NCBI GenBank assembly: GCA_964429385.1
Contig: CAYSBR010000008.1
Coordinates: forward strand, 31,553-95,552
Direction: 5' to 3'
DNA: 64,000 nt
From: UBA2377 sp964429385
Lineage (GTDB): Bacteria; Verrucomicrobiota; Verrucomicrobiia; Opitutales; Opitutaceae
In this document: one piece after another, positions 15,630 through 24,837 of the stretch
How positions within the stretch are numbered: position 1 is the first letter of the stretch
Layout of the letters: every line of letters begins with the position of its first letter
Made by a program: the position numbers and the translations under genes
Notes under the pieces: generated by a model
What the model saw: the letters and a program-made list of their open reading frames with translations, nothing else
What the model was told of the DNA's origin: nothing
Database searches by the model: none

Positions 15630-18600
15630 TCAGGCGGCCCGACGGCGGCGCCACAGGGTCCAGCCGACGAAGACGAGACCGAGGCCCATGAGAGCGTAAG
15701 TGGAGGGCTCGGGGACGGGCGTGAAATTCAGCACAAGGAATTCGTTGCTGCCGTCAACGGACAGGCTGAAGAAACCATCGTCCACGCCATTGAAGGAAAG
15801 GCTGTTGGTGAACTCGGAAGTATCGAGGGTGAAGGCCGCGGGATCGAAGCCGGACAGGACATCGAAGTCGAAAAGGGTCCAGGCATAATGCTGACTCGGG
15901 TCGAACCCGTCGAGCGCGCCAGGAGCGCCGCTGCCGTTGAGCGACATGACCTTGATGGAGAAAGGATCGGCACTGGTGGCGGTGACGAGCAGGGTGTCCA
16001 TCAACGGGTCTGGATTGAAGACCACGATATGGTCGTAGCCGACGCCGGGAGCCCCGTTGGGGTTTTGGATATGCCATTCCAAGACGCCGCCGCCCTCGAG
16101 TTCGAGATGTTGGAACTCAAGTGTGCCGATATCGCCGGATTCGGCGAGACCGGGGGAGATGACCGCGCCCGCGCCGATGGTGACGTTGGTAAAGCTGCCG
16201 CTGCCGGCGAGGATCCCGTTCGAGATGACAATGGGATTTTGGACGAAGGCCAGATCGCTCAAGGCGAGGGTGCCGCCGTTGACCCAGAGGGTGGCGCTGT
16301 TGTTGAAGAGGCTGAAGTCCTGACCAATCGCCAAGGTGCCTTCGTTGACCTGAAGGCTGACCTGGGGTGAGCCGGGCAGGGAGTTCTCAATGATGCCGTT
16401 GGAGACGCCGCTAGTATTGAAGACGTCGCCGTAGGAGCCACTGTTGAGGGTCAGGGTGCCGGCCCCGGTTTTGACCAGGCGCATGGTTTGGTTTGAGGTA
16501 TCTTCGGTGTAGATATTCCCGTCGAAGATGCCGTCGGTCGTCTGGTTGATGGTGAAAATAGTATTGTCCGCACCGAATATGAGGGTTCCGAAGCTGTCCC
16601 CCTCGGTGGACAGGCTGCCGATGGTCGGCTCGGCGGTGGAGAAGATGACGCCCTCCCCGTAGTAATAAGCGCCATCATCGGCGTAGAAGGTAAGCGGACC
16701 GGTGCCGGCGGCGTTGTCGTGATCAAAATAGAGGGTGTGGGCCGGGCCGATGCGGACGCCTCCGGTGAAGGTGTTGTTGCCCGAAAGATACGTCCAGCCA
16801 TAGCCATCGAGGGCGAGCCCGCCCGTGCCGCTGATCTGTCCGTCGAGCACCATGCTGGATTCGCCCAGAGAGATGCTGAGGTCGGAATTGAGCACGATAT
16901 CGTTGCCGAGGTTCGCATTGCCGGTGATCTGAGGCAGGGGGAGGGAGCCGTCCGGATTGCGCCACTCCTCCGGCAGGGTCATGCCTTCGACGATCAGGCG
17001 GCCAACGCCCAAGGGGGAATTAAAGGGTGAGTATCCCATATGCAGCGAGCCGCCAAAAAGGACGACATCACCGGTCAGGCCGCTGTTGTCTCCGGCAAGT
17101 TCAACAAGGGAATAGTCGCCGGTCGAGACATCCCCAAAGGAGCCGGGCGAAGCGGGGTCGCCGATGTGGACGGGGGTGCTGCCGGAGAGATCGGTTGCGA
17201 CAACCAACTGGCCGCCCTTGTAGGCGCCGAAGCGGAGGACTCCGTCCTGCTGCGGGGTGATGCTGCCGGTGAGCACGGCGTTCGTGGCGGTGCCAAGATA
17301 GATGCCGGGGGCGGTGTCGGAGAAACCGCTGAGGTCAATCGGGTCGGAGATGAAGACCGGCGAATACACATCCGACGAGTCGAAGCCGATCATGCCACGG
17401 TCGGTGGCGGGATCAAAACGATCAATGAAGCCCTGGGTGAGCCCGTTGCCTTGAGGGAGAGCCATCATGCCGATGTAACCGCCGTCATGCAGGGTCAGGG
17501 GGCCGGCTCCGGCCGGCAGGGAGACGGGGGTGAAAATCAGTCCGGTGTGCGTGGCGGAGACGGTGCCGGTGAAGTCGTTGCCCGTATGGGTGAACTGAAC
17601 GACCAAGGGCAGCGCGGCGGGAGAGTCGCCGACGACGTTGCGTGCGCCGGTCAGCTGTGACTGCACGATCAACAATCCGCCGCCGCCGCCGAAACGGTAG
17701 TCGGAACCTTGGGGGGTGATCTCCGCACCGGAACTCAGGACCGCGAGGGTGGCCGAGCCCAGCCGAGCGCTGGCGGCGAAGCCACTGAGATCGATGGGAG
17801 AGGAAATGAAGGTGGTCGTGGGGTATTCCTCCATGGTATCCGAATCGAAGCCGATGGTGCCGAAGACGGCGGCGGGGTCGAATTTGTCGAGAAATGCGCC
17901 CTGAACATTGGTCGCGGAGCCGTAGCCGACGTAGCCGTTGGCCGCCACGGAAATGCTGCCGGTGGTGGGCAGGGTGCTTTGGTTGTCGAAGATGAGGATG
18001 CCTTTTTCGACGTGCGTGCCGCCGGTATAACCACTGCCACCCTTGATCACCACGGCGCCGTTGGCATCAATGGTCAGCCGGCGGGCGCCGCCCGCTTCCT
18101 CGATGTTGGACTCGATGTAAAGCGGCCGGCCGGTGACGGAAAGGGTCGTGTCCTGGGCGAGTGTCACGTTGCTCTCATCGGGGACGAAAATCACCGGCAC
18201 GTAATTGACCATGGAGATCAGGCCCTGGCTGACGATGGGGTTGCCGAGGATAAGCGGAATATCCCCGTAACCAAAGGAGTCGGGACGGGCGACCAAGGTG
18301 CCGCCTGCGAAGGTCAGGGGGCCGGTGCCAAGGGCGTTGGTGGGGGCAGGGTAATAATCGAGCTGAACATCATAGTCCATATAGGCGCGGATGGCCACCT
18401 GACCGGCGGCGAGGGTGAACCCGCCGGAGAACGCTCCATCGGTTGACTCCAGAATCAAGGTTCCGCCACCGGATTTGATGAGGCTGAAATTGCCGGCGTT
18501 ATCCGTAACCATGCCCTTGATCACAAGGGTGCCGTCGGCGATGTTCCACTCCTGGTTGGCGCCGAGCACAACGTTATCCGTGATGGTGGAGCGGATATCC

Positions 18601-18944
18601 CCTGCAGGGTTGTAAACAAGGCCACCGCCGCCGAGGTAGATCGTGCCTCCGGTCAGGCTGGTCAACGCATAGGAACGCGTGATGCCGGAGAACTGAAGCT
18701 GATGGGCGTCGATCTCGTAGTAGTTCAGCCAGGTGCGTTGGGCCGGGCCAAAAGTGAAGATTTCCGAACCGTCATTGATGGGGATCGCGCCGCCGACCCA
18801 GTTGCTCCCGGTGGCGAGATCTTGGAAATAATAATACTCGCCCGCACCGGTCCATGTCACGGTTGCCTGGCCCTGTAGTCTGGCCGTGCAGACAGCCAGC
18901 ATCAGAATGGTCACGATCGCCAAGAGAGCGCGGTGCGATTTCAT
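15630..18944 (-). CDS. Autotransporter-repeat-rich extracellular protein with PEP-CTERM sorting signal
   Basis: A 1104-residue secreted protein. The ATG at 18944 opens a signal peptide (RALLAIVTILMLAVCTARLQGQ). The body is a parallel beta-helix built of autotransporter-associated strand repeats, with recurrent GGTLILESTDGAFSGGFTL-type and NTFTGGVRI-type units and very few charged residues. The C-terminus is a PEP-CTERM signal: PVPEPSTYALMGLGLVFVGW followed by TLWRRRRAA. Such proteins are cut and anchored by an exosortase, usually into an exopolysaccharide-linked surface layer. There is no beta-barrel domain, so it is not a classical autotransporter. No exosortase gene is in the window. It is monocistronic with a strong terminator behind it. 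Confidence 0.9.
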   Translation of the reverse strand: MKSHRALLAIVTILMLAVCTARLQGQATVTWTGAGEYYYFQDLATGSNWVGGAIPINDGSEIFTFGPAQRTWLNYYEIDAHQLQFSGITRSYALTSLTGGTIYLGGGGLVYNPAGDIRSTITDNVVLGANQEWNIADGTLVIKGMVTDNAGNFSLIKSGGGTLILESTDGAFSGGFTLAAGQVAIRAYMDYDVQLDYYPAPTNALGTGPLTFAGGTLVARPDSFGYGDIPLILGNPIVSQGLISMVNYVPVIFVPDESNVTLAQDTTLSVTGRPLYIESNIEEAGGARRLTIDANGAVVIKGGSGYTGGTHVEKGILIFDNQSTLPTTGSISVAANGYVGYGSATNVQGAFLDKFDPAAVFGTIGFDSDTMEEYPTTTFISSPIDLSGFAASARLGSATLAVLSSGAEITPQGSDYRFGGGGGLLIVQSQLTGARNVVGDSPAALPLVVQFTHTGNDFTGTVSATHTGLIFTPVSLPAGAGPLTLHDGGYIGMMALPQGNGLTQGFIDRFDPATDRGMIGFDSSDVYSPVFISDPIDLSGFSDTAPGIYLGTATNAVLTGSITPQQDGVLRFGAYKGGQLVVATDLSGSTPVHIGDPASPGSFGDVSTGDYSLVELAGDNSGLTGDVVLFGGSLHMGYSPFNSPLGVGRLIVEGMTLPEEWRNPDGSLPLPQITGNANLGNDIVLNSDLSISLGESSMVLDGQISGTGGLALDGYGWTYLSGNNTFTGGVRIGPAHTLYFDHDNAAGTGPLTFYADDGAYYYGEGVIFSTAEPTIGSLSTEGDSFGTLIFGADNTIFTINQTTDGIFDGNIYTEDTSNQTMRLVKTGAGTLTLNSGSYGDVFNTSGVSNGIIENSLPGSPQVSLQVNEGTLAIGQDFSLFNNSATLWVNGGTLALSDLAFVQNPIVISNGILAGSGSFTNVTIGAGAVISPGLAESGDIGTLEFQHLELEGGGVLEWHIQNPNGAPGVGYDHIVVFNPDPLMDTLLVTATSADPFSIKVMSLNGSGAPGALDGFDPSQHYAWTLFDFDVLSGFDPAAFTLDTSEFTNSLSFNGVDDGFFSLSVDGSNEFLVLNFTPVPEPSTYALMGLGLVFVGWTLWRRRRAA

Positions 18945-19095
18945 GAGGGGGATATGCAAGCCAGGCCTCCTTATCGCAAGGCAATTACCCTCGGAAATGG
19001 CTGGTAATGAGGGCTGAGGGGTATTGGCCCGCCTGCCTCCGGCGGGATTGGTCTGAATCTGGGTGTTACCCCCTAGGCGGAGACTTTGAAACCGA

Positions 19096-19839
19096 TCAGC
19101 GGGCAACCAAGGGACGCAGGGTGGTCCATACGGTTTCGGCCATGATTTCCTGTCCGCGGGCGGTGGGGTGGATGAGGTCGGCCTGGTTGAACTCCGGATG
19201 GCCGCCGATGCCTTCGAGCAGAAAGGGAATCAGGGCGAGGTCGTTGGCCTGCGCGAGGGCGGGGAACAATTCGCGGTATTCACGGGCAAAGCCCTCGCTC
19301 ATGTTGGCGGGCATCTGCATGCCCGCGAGCACCAGGCGGATGGAGGGATACCGGGCCCGGGCGCGATCAATGATGCCCTGCAGGTTGGCGCGGGTGACGG
19401 CGGGATCGATGCCGCGCAGGCCGTCGTTGCCCCCGAGGGCGATGACGAGGATGTCCACCTGCTGGCGCAGGATCCAATTGAGCCGGCGCAGTCCGCCGGC
19501 GGTGGTGTCACCGCTGATCCCGGCGTTGACGACGCGGTGAGGCAGCCCGGAGGCGCGCAGTTTTTCCTGAATAAGGGCGGGGTAGGATTCGCCCAGGGGA
19601 TTTTCCAGCCCGTAGCCGGCGGTGAGGCTGTCGCCGAGAAAGACGATGGCGGGCGCCGGTGTATCGGCCTGGGCGGAGGGGCCGCCCGCAAAATACATCA
19701 AGCATACGAATAGAAACCTCCCGATGAATTGACGGCTGATTTCACCAACCCCCGCGCGAAAGGATTTTGGCCGATCCCGGCCGATCTGCGTGGCAAGGCT
19801 CGAGGGGGAGATGGGGGGAGGAAACAGGCCGGAGGGCAT
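19096..19839 (-). CDS. Arylesterase / acyl-CoA thioesterase I family SGNH hydrolase (TesA-like)
   Basis: An SGNH-fold esterase with block I FLGDSLTAGYGL (catalytic Ser), block III ALGGNDGLRG and the Asp-x-x-His pair in DLIHPTARGQ. A hydrophobic signal (FLFVCLMYFAGGPSAQA) precedes the domain, so it is periplasmic like E. coli TesA. The start is uncertain: ATG at 19839 leaves about 45 residues before the hydrophobic stretch, while a TTG at 19887 runs through a type B repeat. The divergent neighbour genes are ybbA- and ybbP-like, reproducing the E. coli tesA-ybbA-ybbP cluster. Confidence 0.85.
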   Translation of the reverse strand: MPSGLFPPPISPSSLATQIGRDRPKSFRAGVGEISRQFIGRFLFVCLMYFAGGPSAQADTPAPAIVFLGDSLTAGYGLENPLGESYPALIQEKLRASGLPHRVVNAGISGDTTAGGLRRLNWILRQQVDILVIALGGNDGLRGIDPAVTRANLQGIIDRARARYPSIRLVLAGMQMPANMSEGFAREYRELFPALAQANDLALIPFLLEGIGGHPEFNQADLIHPTARGQEIMAETVWTTLRPLVAR

Positions 19840-19850
19840 CACGTGCTTTC

Positions 19851-19879
19851 TTTTGTGCGTTTCGTGTGTTTGGTGGTTC
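19851..19879. repeat. Type B repeat copy at the tesA/ybbA boundary
   Basis: Read on the minus strand this is gaaccaccaaa-cacacgaaa-cgcacaaaa, a diverged copy of the repeat that flanks the nearby GxxExxY gene (20587-20615 and 21021-21040). It ends eight bases before the ybbA-like start and overlaps the possible 5' end of tesA. Confidence 0.6.
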
Positions 19880-19886
19880 CTTTCCA

Positions 19887-20570
19887 ATGACTGACCAAGT
19901 GATGTTGAAAGTCGAGCGGCTCACCAAGATATATACCACGGCGGCCTCATCGGAGGGGTTGACTGTGCTGCGGGACGTGAACTTCGAGCTGCGCGCCGGG
20001 GCGAGTCTCGCCATCGTGGGGCCGAGCGGCAGTGGCAAGACCACCCTGCTTGGCCTGTGCGCCGGGCTCGATCATCCCACGGAAGGAGACGTTGTGCTGG
20101 CGGGCGCCTCCCTGGCCGGGCTTGACGAGGATGCGCGGGCGCGGGTGCGCAACGCGCACGTGGGGTTTGTGTTTCAAAATTTCCAGCTCATCCCGACGCT
20201 CACAGCACTGGAGAATGTCCTGGTTCCGCTGGAACTGCGCGGGGAAAGCGGTCACCAAGCCGAGGCGCGCGCATTGCTGACCCGGGTGGGTCTGGGCGCG
20301 CGGTGCGATCACTATCCGGTGCAGCTTTCGGGCGGCGAGCAGCAGCGCGTGGCGCTGGCGCGGGCCTTCATCAACCGCCCGAAGGTCCTGTTTTGCGATG
20401 AGCCGACCGGCAACCTCGACAGCGACACGGCCGCGGCGATGATCGAGCTCATCTTCGGGATCAACCGCGAACGCGGCACCACGCTGGTGCTGGTGACACA
20501 TGATCTGGAGCTGGCGAAGCGCTGCCAGCGCATCATCCGCCTGAAAAACGGTGCGGTGGTGAGCGATTAA
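19887..20570 (+). CDS. ybbA: ABC transporter ATP-binding protein (YbbA/LolD-like)
   Basis: A 227-residue ATPase with Walker A GPSGSGKTT, signature LSGGEQQRVALARAF, Walker B VLFCDEPTGNLD and H-loop LVLVTHDLELA. It is of the MacB/LolD clade that drives mechanotransmission rather than transport through the membrane. The ATG at 19887 begins right at the conserved VMLKVERLTKIYTT stretch. Its permease partner (21045) should follow directly but is separated by a GxxExxY gene and its inverted repeats. With tesA divergent on the other side, this is the E. coli tesA-ybbA-ybbP neighbourhood. Confidence 0.88.
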   Translation: MTDQVMLKVERLTKIYTTAASSEGLTVLRDVNFELRAGASLAIVGPSGSGKTTLLGLCAGLDHPTEGDVVLAGASLAGLDEDARARVRNAHVGFVFQNFQLIPTLTALENVLVPLELRGESGHQAEARALLTRVGLGARCDHYPVQLSGGEQQRVALARAFINRPKVLFCDEPTGNLDSDTAAAMIELIFGINRERGTTLVLVTHDLELAKRCQRIIRLKNGAVVSD

Positions 20571-20586
20571 TCTTTGATCGGATTGG

Positions 20587-20615
20587 GAACCACGAAACAC
20601 ACGAAATACACGAAA
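20587..20615. repeat. Left inverted repeat of the GxxExxY cassette (type B)
   Basis: The arm reads gaaccacgaaa-cacacgaaa-tacacgaaa. The right arm at 21021-21040 is its reverse complement minus one 9-base unit. It begins 16 bases after the ybbA-like stop codon. Confidence 0.8.
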
Positions 20616-20626
20616 AAGGAGGAGCC

Positions 20627-21004
20627 ATGAGTGAGATCATTTATCCTGAAGAATCGTATCGAATCATGGGCGCCTGCTTTGAGGTGTATAAGGAAAAAGG
20701 CTGTGGATTCCTCGAGGCGGTTTTTCAAGAATGCCTGGAGATGGAGTTCGCCGATCAAGACATCCCCTTTGCAGCGCAGCCGCGGTTGGAGCTCAGCTAC
20801 AAAGGCCGGCCTCTGAAGCAGACCTACACTCCCGATTTTATCTGCCACGGTAAAATTATCGTGGAACTAAAGGCCGTGTCGGCGTTGACCGATGAACATC
20901 GCGCGCAGGTGCACAATTATCTGCGGGCCACCGGCCACCGCTTGGGGCTGCTGGTCAACTTCGGCCATTATCCGAAGATAAAAGCCGAGCGGATCGTGCG
21001 GTGA
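20627..21004 (+). CDS. GxxExxY family protein (PD-(D/E)XK nuclease-like fold)
   Basis: A 125-residue protein of the GxxExxY family. The naming motif appears as GFLEAVF (Phe for the final Tyr). A nuclease-like core is visible: YTPDFICHGKIIVELKAV carries the Asp and ExK residues of a PD-(D/E)XK site, followed by LTDEHRAQVHNYLRATGHRLGLLVNFG. The biochemical role of the family is unknown. A good ribosome site (aaggaggag) precedes the ATG at 20627. The gene is enclosed by 20-nt inverted repeats and splits the ybbA-ybbP pair, which suggests it arrived as a small mobile cassette. Confidence 0.88.
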   Translation: MSEIIYPEESYRIMGACFEVYKEKGCGFLEAVFQECLEMEFADQDIPFAAQPRLELSYKGRPLKQTYTPDFICHGKIIVELKAVSALTDEHRAQVHNYLRATGHRLGLLVNFGHYPKIKAERIVR

Positions 21005-21020
21005 ACCTGACCGGATTTTA

Positions 21021-21040
21021 TTTCGTGTATTTCGTGGTTC
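21021..21040. repeat. Right inverted repeat of the GxxExxY cassette (type B)
   Basis: The arm is tttcgtgtatttcgtggttc, the reverse complement of gaaccacgaaatacacgaaa. It ends only four bases before the ATG of the ybbP-like permease, so it occupies the place where that gene's ribosome site would be expected. Confidence 0.8.
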
Positions 21041-21044
21041 TCGC

Positions 21045-23576
21045 ATGAACTTCATCCTCAAAATGGCCTGGCGGGATTCGCGGGCTTCACGGCGGCGGCT
21101 GGTGTTGTTCTCGCTTTCGGTGGTGCTCGGCATCGCGGCGCTGGTCGCGATCGGCTCGTTCAGCGCCAACCTGCGCGTGGGCATTGACGACCAGGCCAAG
21201 GGGCTGCTGGGGGCGGACCTGGTGGTCACGGCGCGGCAGCCGATTTCCCCCGAGGCGCAGGCCCATCTCGACGCGCTCGGCGGCGAGCAGGCGCGGGAGG
21301 TTTCCTTCTCCTCGATGATGGTGTTTCCCTCGCCCGAGGGCGACCGCACCCGGCTGGTGCAGGTGCGCGCGGTGGAGGGAAGGTTTCCCTTTTACGGTGA
21401 GTTTCTCACCCGGCCCGCCGATGTGCCCGCCCGCCTCGCGGCCGGCGGACCGGTGGTGGTCTTGGAGGAAACATTGCTCAGCCAGTTCGGGCTGGAGCCG
21501 GGTGACACGGTGCGGCTGGGCCGGGTCACATTTACTGTGGCGGGCGCGGTGCTGAAGGTGCCCGGCGACTCGGTGGCGATCACGCAGCTGGCGCCGCGGG
21601 CCTTCATCCCGCTGGAGCAGCTGCCGGACACGGGGTTGGCCGGGCCGGGCAGTCTCGTGCGGCATCGCATCGCGCTCAAATTGCCGTCCGGGATTGATCC
21701 GCTCGCCGTCGAGCAGGAGATGCGCCGCAAGTTCGTCACCGAGCGGATGGGTTACGACACGGTCGAGGAGCGGAAACGCGACCTCGGGCGGGTGCTGGAC
21801 AACGTGCATGCGTTTTTAAGCCTGGTGGGCTTCGTGGCGCTGTTCCTCGGGGCGATCGGCGTGGCGAGTGCGATCCACGTCTATATCCGCCAGAAGATCA
21901 CCACGGTCGCGGTGCTGCGCTGCCTGGGGGCGAGTGCGCGGCAGAGCTTTGCGGTCTATCTCGTGCAGGGGCTGGGGCTCGGCCTGTTCGGCGCGACGCT
22001 GGGGGCGGCGCTCGGCATCGCCGTGCAACTGGCGCTGCCGCAAGCCATCGGGGGACTGCTGCCCTTCGAGGTGGAGTTTTTTATTGCATGGGCCGCCGTG
22101 GGCCGGGGCATGGCGGCGGGACTGGTCATCTGCCTGTTGTTCACCCTGCTGCCGCTGCTGGCGGTGCGCCGGGTGCCGCCCTTGGCGGCGCTGCGCGCGG
22201 CGTTTGCCGGGGGCGGGGAACGGGTGGACCCGTGGCGCGTGGCGCTGGGCGTGGTGATCGTCGGCGCCATCACGGCCTTTGCCATCGCGCAGACGCGCAG
22301 TCTCGCGCTGGGGTTGGGTTTCACAGGAGCGCTGGCGGCGGGATTTCTGGTGCTGGCGGGGCTGGCGCGCGGGGTGGCGTGGGCGGCGCGGCGCTGGCTG
22401 CCGCGGGGGCTGCCGTATGTCGTGCGGCAGGGCGTGGCCAATCTGCACCGGCCCAACAATCGCACAGTCCTGCTCCTGGTGGCGCTGGGGCTCGGCACGT
22501 TTCTGATCGTAACGCTGTATCTCACCCGCACGACCTTGCTCGCCCAGATCCAGGGGACCGCCGGCGGGGACCGGCCCAACCTGCTGTTCTTCGACATCCA
22601 GGACGACCAGATCGGCCCGGTGAACGGGTTGCTGGCCCGCGAAAAAGTGGCGGCGTCGCAGCAGGCCTCGATTGTCACGATGCGGATTCGCACGCTCAAC
22701 GGCCGCGAGGTCGAGGAGGTGTTGCGCGATTCCACCAATCCCATTCCCGGCTGGACGCTCCGCCGGGAATACCGCTCGACCTATCGCGGCGGGCTCACCG
22801 ACACCGAGACACTGGTCGCGGGCGAGTTCGTGGCGCGCATCGAACCGGAGACGGCGGTCATCCCGATCACGCTGGAGGAGGGGTTGATGCGGGACATGCG
22901 GTTGCAGATCGGCGATGAAATCGGCTTCGACGTCCAGGGCGTGCTGTTGCGCACGCGAGTCGCCGGTGTGCGCAAGGTGGACTGGCAGCGGTTGCAGCCG
23001 AATTTTTTCATCGTCTTCCCCGAGGGCGTGCTGGAGGACGCCCCGCAATTCTTCGTCGTGGCGTTGCGCACCGCGGCGGCGGCGGACTCGGCGCGCTTGC
23101 AGCAGGCCGTGGTGCGGGAGTTTCCCAATGTCTCCGCCATTGATCTGACGATGCTGCTGGAGACGTTCGACACGATTTTCTCCCGGGTGGCGCTGGTCGT
23201 GCAGTTCATGGCGTTTTTCACCGTGGCGACGGGGGTGATCGTGCTGGCGGGCGCGGTGCTCACGGGGCGTTACCAGCGCATCCGCGAAACCGTGCTGCTG
23301 CGCACGCTCGGGGCCACGCGGCGGCAGCTTGTGCGCATCCAGTTGGTGGAATACGCCATCCTCGGCGTGCTGGCGGCGCTGGTCGGCTGCCTGCTCGCCG
23401 TGGCGGGCAATTTCCTGCTGGCGAAGTTTGTCTTCAAGACCGCCGCGACCGCGGATCCGCTCACGCTCGGACTCGCCGTGCTGGCGGTGACCGGCATCAC
23501 CTTGCTCACGGGCTTGCTTTCCAACCGTGGGGTGGCCGACCATCCACCTCTCGAAATTCTCCGCCAGGAAACATGA
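21045..23576 (+). CDS. ybbP: ABC transporter permease (YbbP-like, FtsX/MacB fold)
   Basis: An 843-residue permease with an N-terminal membrane helix, a large periplasmic domain, a three-helix FtsX domain (about 265-375), a second periplasmic domain and a final FtsX domain (about 715-835). The two-FtsX layout is that of E. coli YbbP, the partner of YbbA. Function is poorly known; export of hydrophobic molecules or lipoprotein handling is proposed for the family. It ends in an ATGA overlap with slyD. Its start follows the right inverted repeat of the GxxExxY cassette without a visible ribosome site. Confidence 0.88.
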   Translation: MNFILKMAWRDSRASRRRLVLFSLSVVLGIAALVAIGSFSANLRVGIDDQAKGLLGADLVVTARQPISPEAQAHLDALGGEQAREVSFSSMMVFPSPEGDRTRLVQVRAVEGRFPFYGEFLTRPADVPARLAAGGPVVVLEETLLSQFGLEPGDTVRLGRVTFTVAGAVLKVPGDSVAITQLAPRAFIPLEQLPDTGLAGPGSLVRHRIALKLPSGIDPLAVEQEMRRKFVTERMGYDTVEERKRDLGRVLDNVHAFLSLVGFVALFLGAIGVASAIHVYIRQKITTVAVLRCLGASARQSFAVYLVQGLGLGLFGATLGAALGIAVQLALPQAIGGLLPFEVEFFIAWAAVGRGMAAGLVICLLFTLLPLLAVRRVPPLAALRAAFAGGGERVDPWRVALGVVIVGAITAFAIAQTRSLALGLGFTGALAAGFLVLAGLARGVAWAARRWLPRGLPYVVRQGVANLHRPNNRTVLLLVALGLGTFLIVTLYLTRTTLLAQIQGTAGGDRPNLLFFDIQDDQIGPVNGLLAREKVAASQQASIVTMRIRTLNGREVEEVLRDSTNPIPGWTLRREYRSTYRGGLTDTETLVAGEFVARIEPETAVIPITLEEGLMRDMRLQIGDEIGFDVQGVLLRTRVAGVRKVDWQRLQPNFFIVFPEGVLEDAPQFFVVALRTAAAADSARLQQAVVREFPNVSAIDLTMLLETFDTIFSRVALVVQFMAFFTVATGVIVLAGAVLTGRYQRIRETVLLRTLGATRRQLVRIQLVEYAILGVLAALVGCLLAVAGNFLLAKFVFKTAATADPLTLGLAVLAVTGITLLTGLLSNRGVADHPPLEILRQET

Positions 23577-24052
23577 ACCGCCGCGTCGTCTCCCTCCACT
23601 ACACTCTCCGCGATCCCGCCGGGCGCGTGCTCGATACTTCCGCCGGGGCCGCCCCCATTGTTTATCTGGAGGGCGCCGGTCAGATCATTGACGGGCTTGA
23701 TGAACAGCTGCGCGGCGTCCCGGCGGGGACGAAGACGCGGGTGCAGGTGCCGGCGGCGCGGGCCTATGGCGAACACGATCCCGCCCAGGTCCAGCCGGTG
23801 AAGCGCACCCAGCTCCCGGTGGACGGCGAACTCAAGGTCGGGGACCAGTTCCAGACGGACACTGATCCCGGCGCGCCCATCGTGACGGTGGTGTCCATCG
23901 AGGGGGAATGGGTGACGCTGGATGCCAATCATCCGCTGGCGGGGGTTGATCTGACTTTTGATGTGGAAATCGTCGCGGCGCGCCCGGCGACGGCGCCCGA
24001 ACTGGCGCACGGTCACGCCCACGGGGCGGACGGTCTGGGGCGGTGCGAGTAA
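23573..24052 (+). CDS. slyD: FKBP-type peptidyl-prolyl isomerase (SlyD family)
   Basis: A 159-residue SlyD-like foldase. The FKBP core is split by the insert-in-flap domain in the usual place (AYGEHDPAQVQPVKRTQLPV to VVSIEGEWVTLDANHPLAG). VVSLHYTLRDPAGRVLDTS begins the domain. The C-terminal metal-binding tail of E. coli SlyD is reduced to the short HGHAHG. It catalyses prolyl isomerisation and has chaperone activity in the cytoplasm. Translation is coupled to the permease by an ATGA overlap. Confidence 0.9.
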   Translation: MNRRVVSLHYTLRDPAGRVLDTSAGAAPIVYLEGAGQIIDGLDEQLRGVPAGTKTRVQVPAARAYGEHDPAQVQPVKRTQLPVDGELKVGDQFQTDTDPGAPIVTVVSIEGEWVTLDANHPLAGVDLTFDVEIVAARPATAPELAHGHAHGADGLGRCE

Positions 24053-24096
24053 AAATCCGTGGCATCGGGCGCAAAAGCTGTTTGCCTGTCCGGCGT

Positions 24097-24837
24097 ATGA
24101 AAGCACTGGGCATTGATATCGGGGGATCGGCGCTCAAGGGCGCGCCGGTGGACACGAAGACCGGACGGCTCCTCGCGGAGCGGTTCCGCATCGCCACGCC
24201 GGACAAGATCACGCCGGCGCAGATGGCGCGGGCGATCACACAGATGGTGGCCCATTTCGACTGGCGCGGTCCGATCGGGGTGGGCTTTCCCGGCGTCATC
24301 CAGGGATCGCGCATCCGCACGGCGGCGAACCTGCATCCCAAGTTTGTTGATTGCGACGGGGGCAAGTTGTTTGCCCGGGCCGCCGGCGGTCCGGTGGCGC
24401 TGATCAACGATGCCGCCGCCGCCGCGCTCGCGGAAATGCGCTTCGGGGCCGGCCGCGGATTTCAGGGCAAGGTGCTGCTGCTCACGCTTGGCACCGGGGT
24501 GGGTTCCGCGCTCGCTCATGAAGGTGTGGTGGTGCCGTGTGAATTCGGGCACCTCCCGTGGAAAGGGCGCGCGGCGGAGAAGCATGTGGCTTCATCCGTG
24601 CGGGAAAAGAAGGACCTTTCCTGGGAGAAGTGGGGCGGCCGGCTGGCCGATTATCTGGCCGTGCTGGAGACCATGCTCTGGCCCGAGCGGATCATCATCG
24701 GCGGTGGCGTGAGCGCCAAACATCAGAAATTCTTCCCCTACCTGAAGACCCGCGCGGAGCTTATGCCGGCGCAGTTCTTCAACGAGGCGGGCATTGTCGG
24801 GGCGGCCCTGCACGGGGCGATTCACCCCAAGGGCTGA
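24097..24837 (+). CDS. ppgK: Polyphosphate glucokinase (ROK family)
   Basis: A 246-residue ROK kinase. GIDIGGSALKGAPVD is the phosphate-binding loop typical of polyphosphate glucokinases, GVGFPGVIQG follows, and LTLGTGVGSAL is the second nucleotide loop. EFGHLPWKG replaces the zinc-binding motif of ordinary ROK kinases, as in PpgK. It phosphorylates glucose with polyphosphate (and often ATP) as donor. The ATG at 24097 lies 44 bases after slyD. Confidence 0.88.
   Translation: MKALGIDIGGSALKGAPVDTKTGRLLAERFRIATPDKITPAQMARAITQMVAHFDWRGPIGVGFPGVIQGSRIRTAANLHPKFVDCDGGKLFARAAGGPVALINDAAAAALAEMRFGAGRGFQGKVLLLTLGTGVGSALAHEGVVVPCEFGHLPWKGRAAEKHVASSVREKKDLSWEKWGGRLADYLAVLETMLWPERIIIGGGVSAKHQKFFPYLKTRAELMPAQFFNEAGIVGAALHGAIHPKG

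Noticed and set aside
19028..19046. Hairpin cccgcc/ggcggg upstream of the PEP-CTERM gene
   Set aside because: Six-base stem without a U-run, in a position where no upstream gene needs a terminator.
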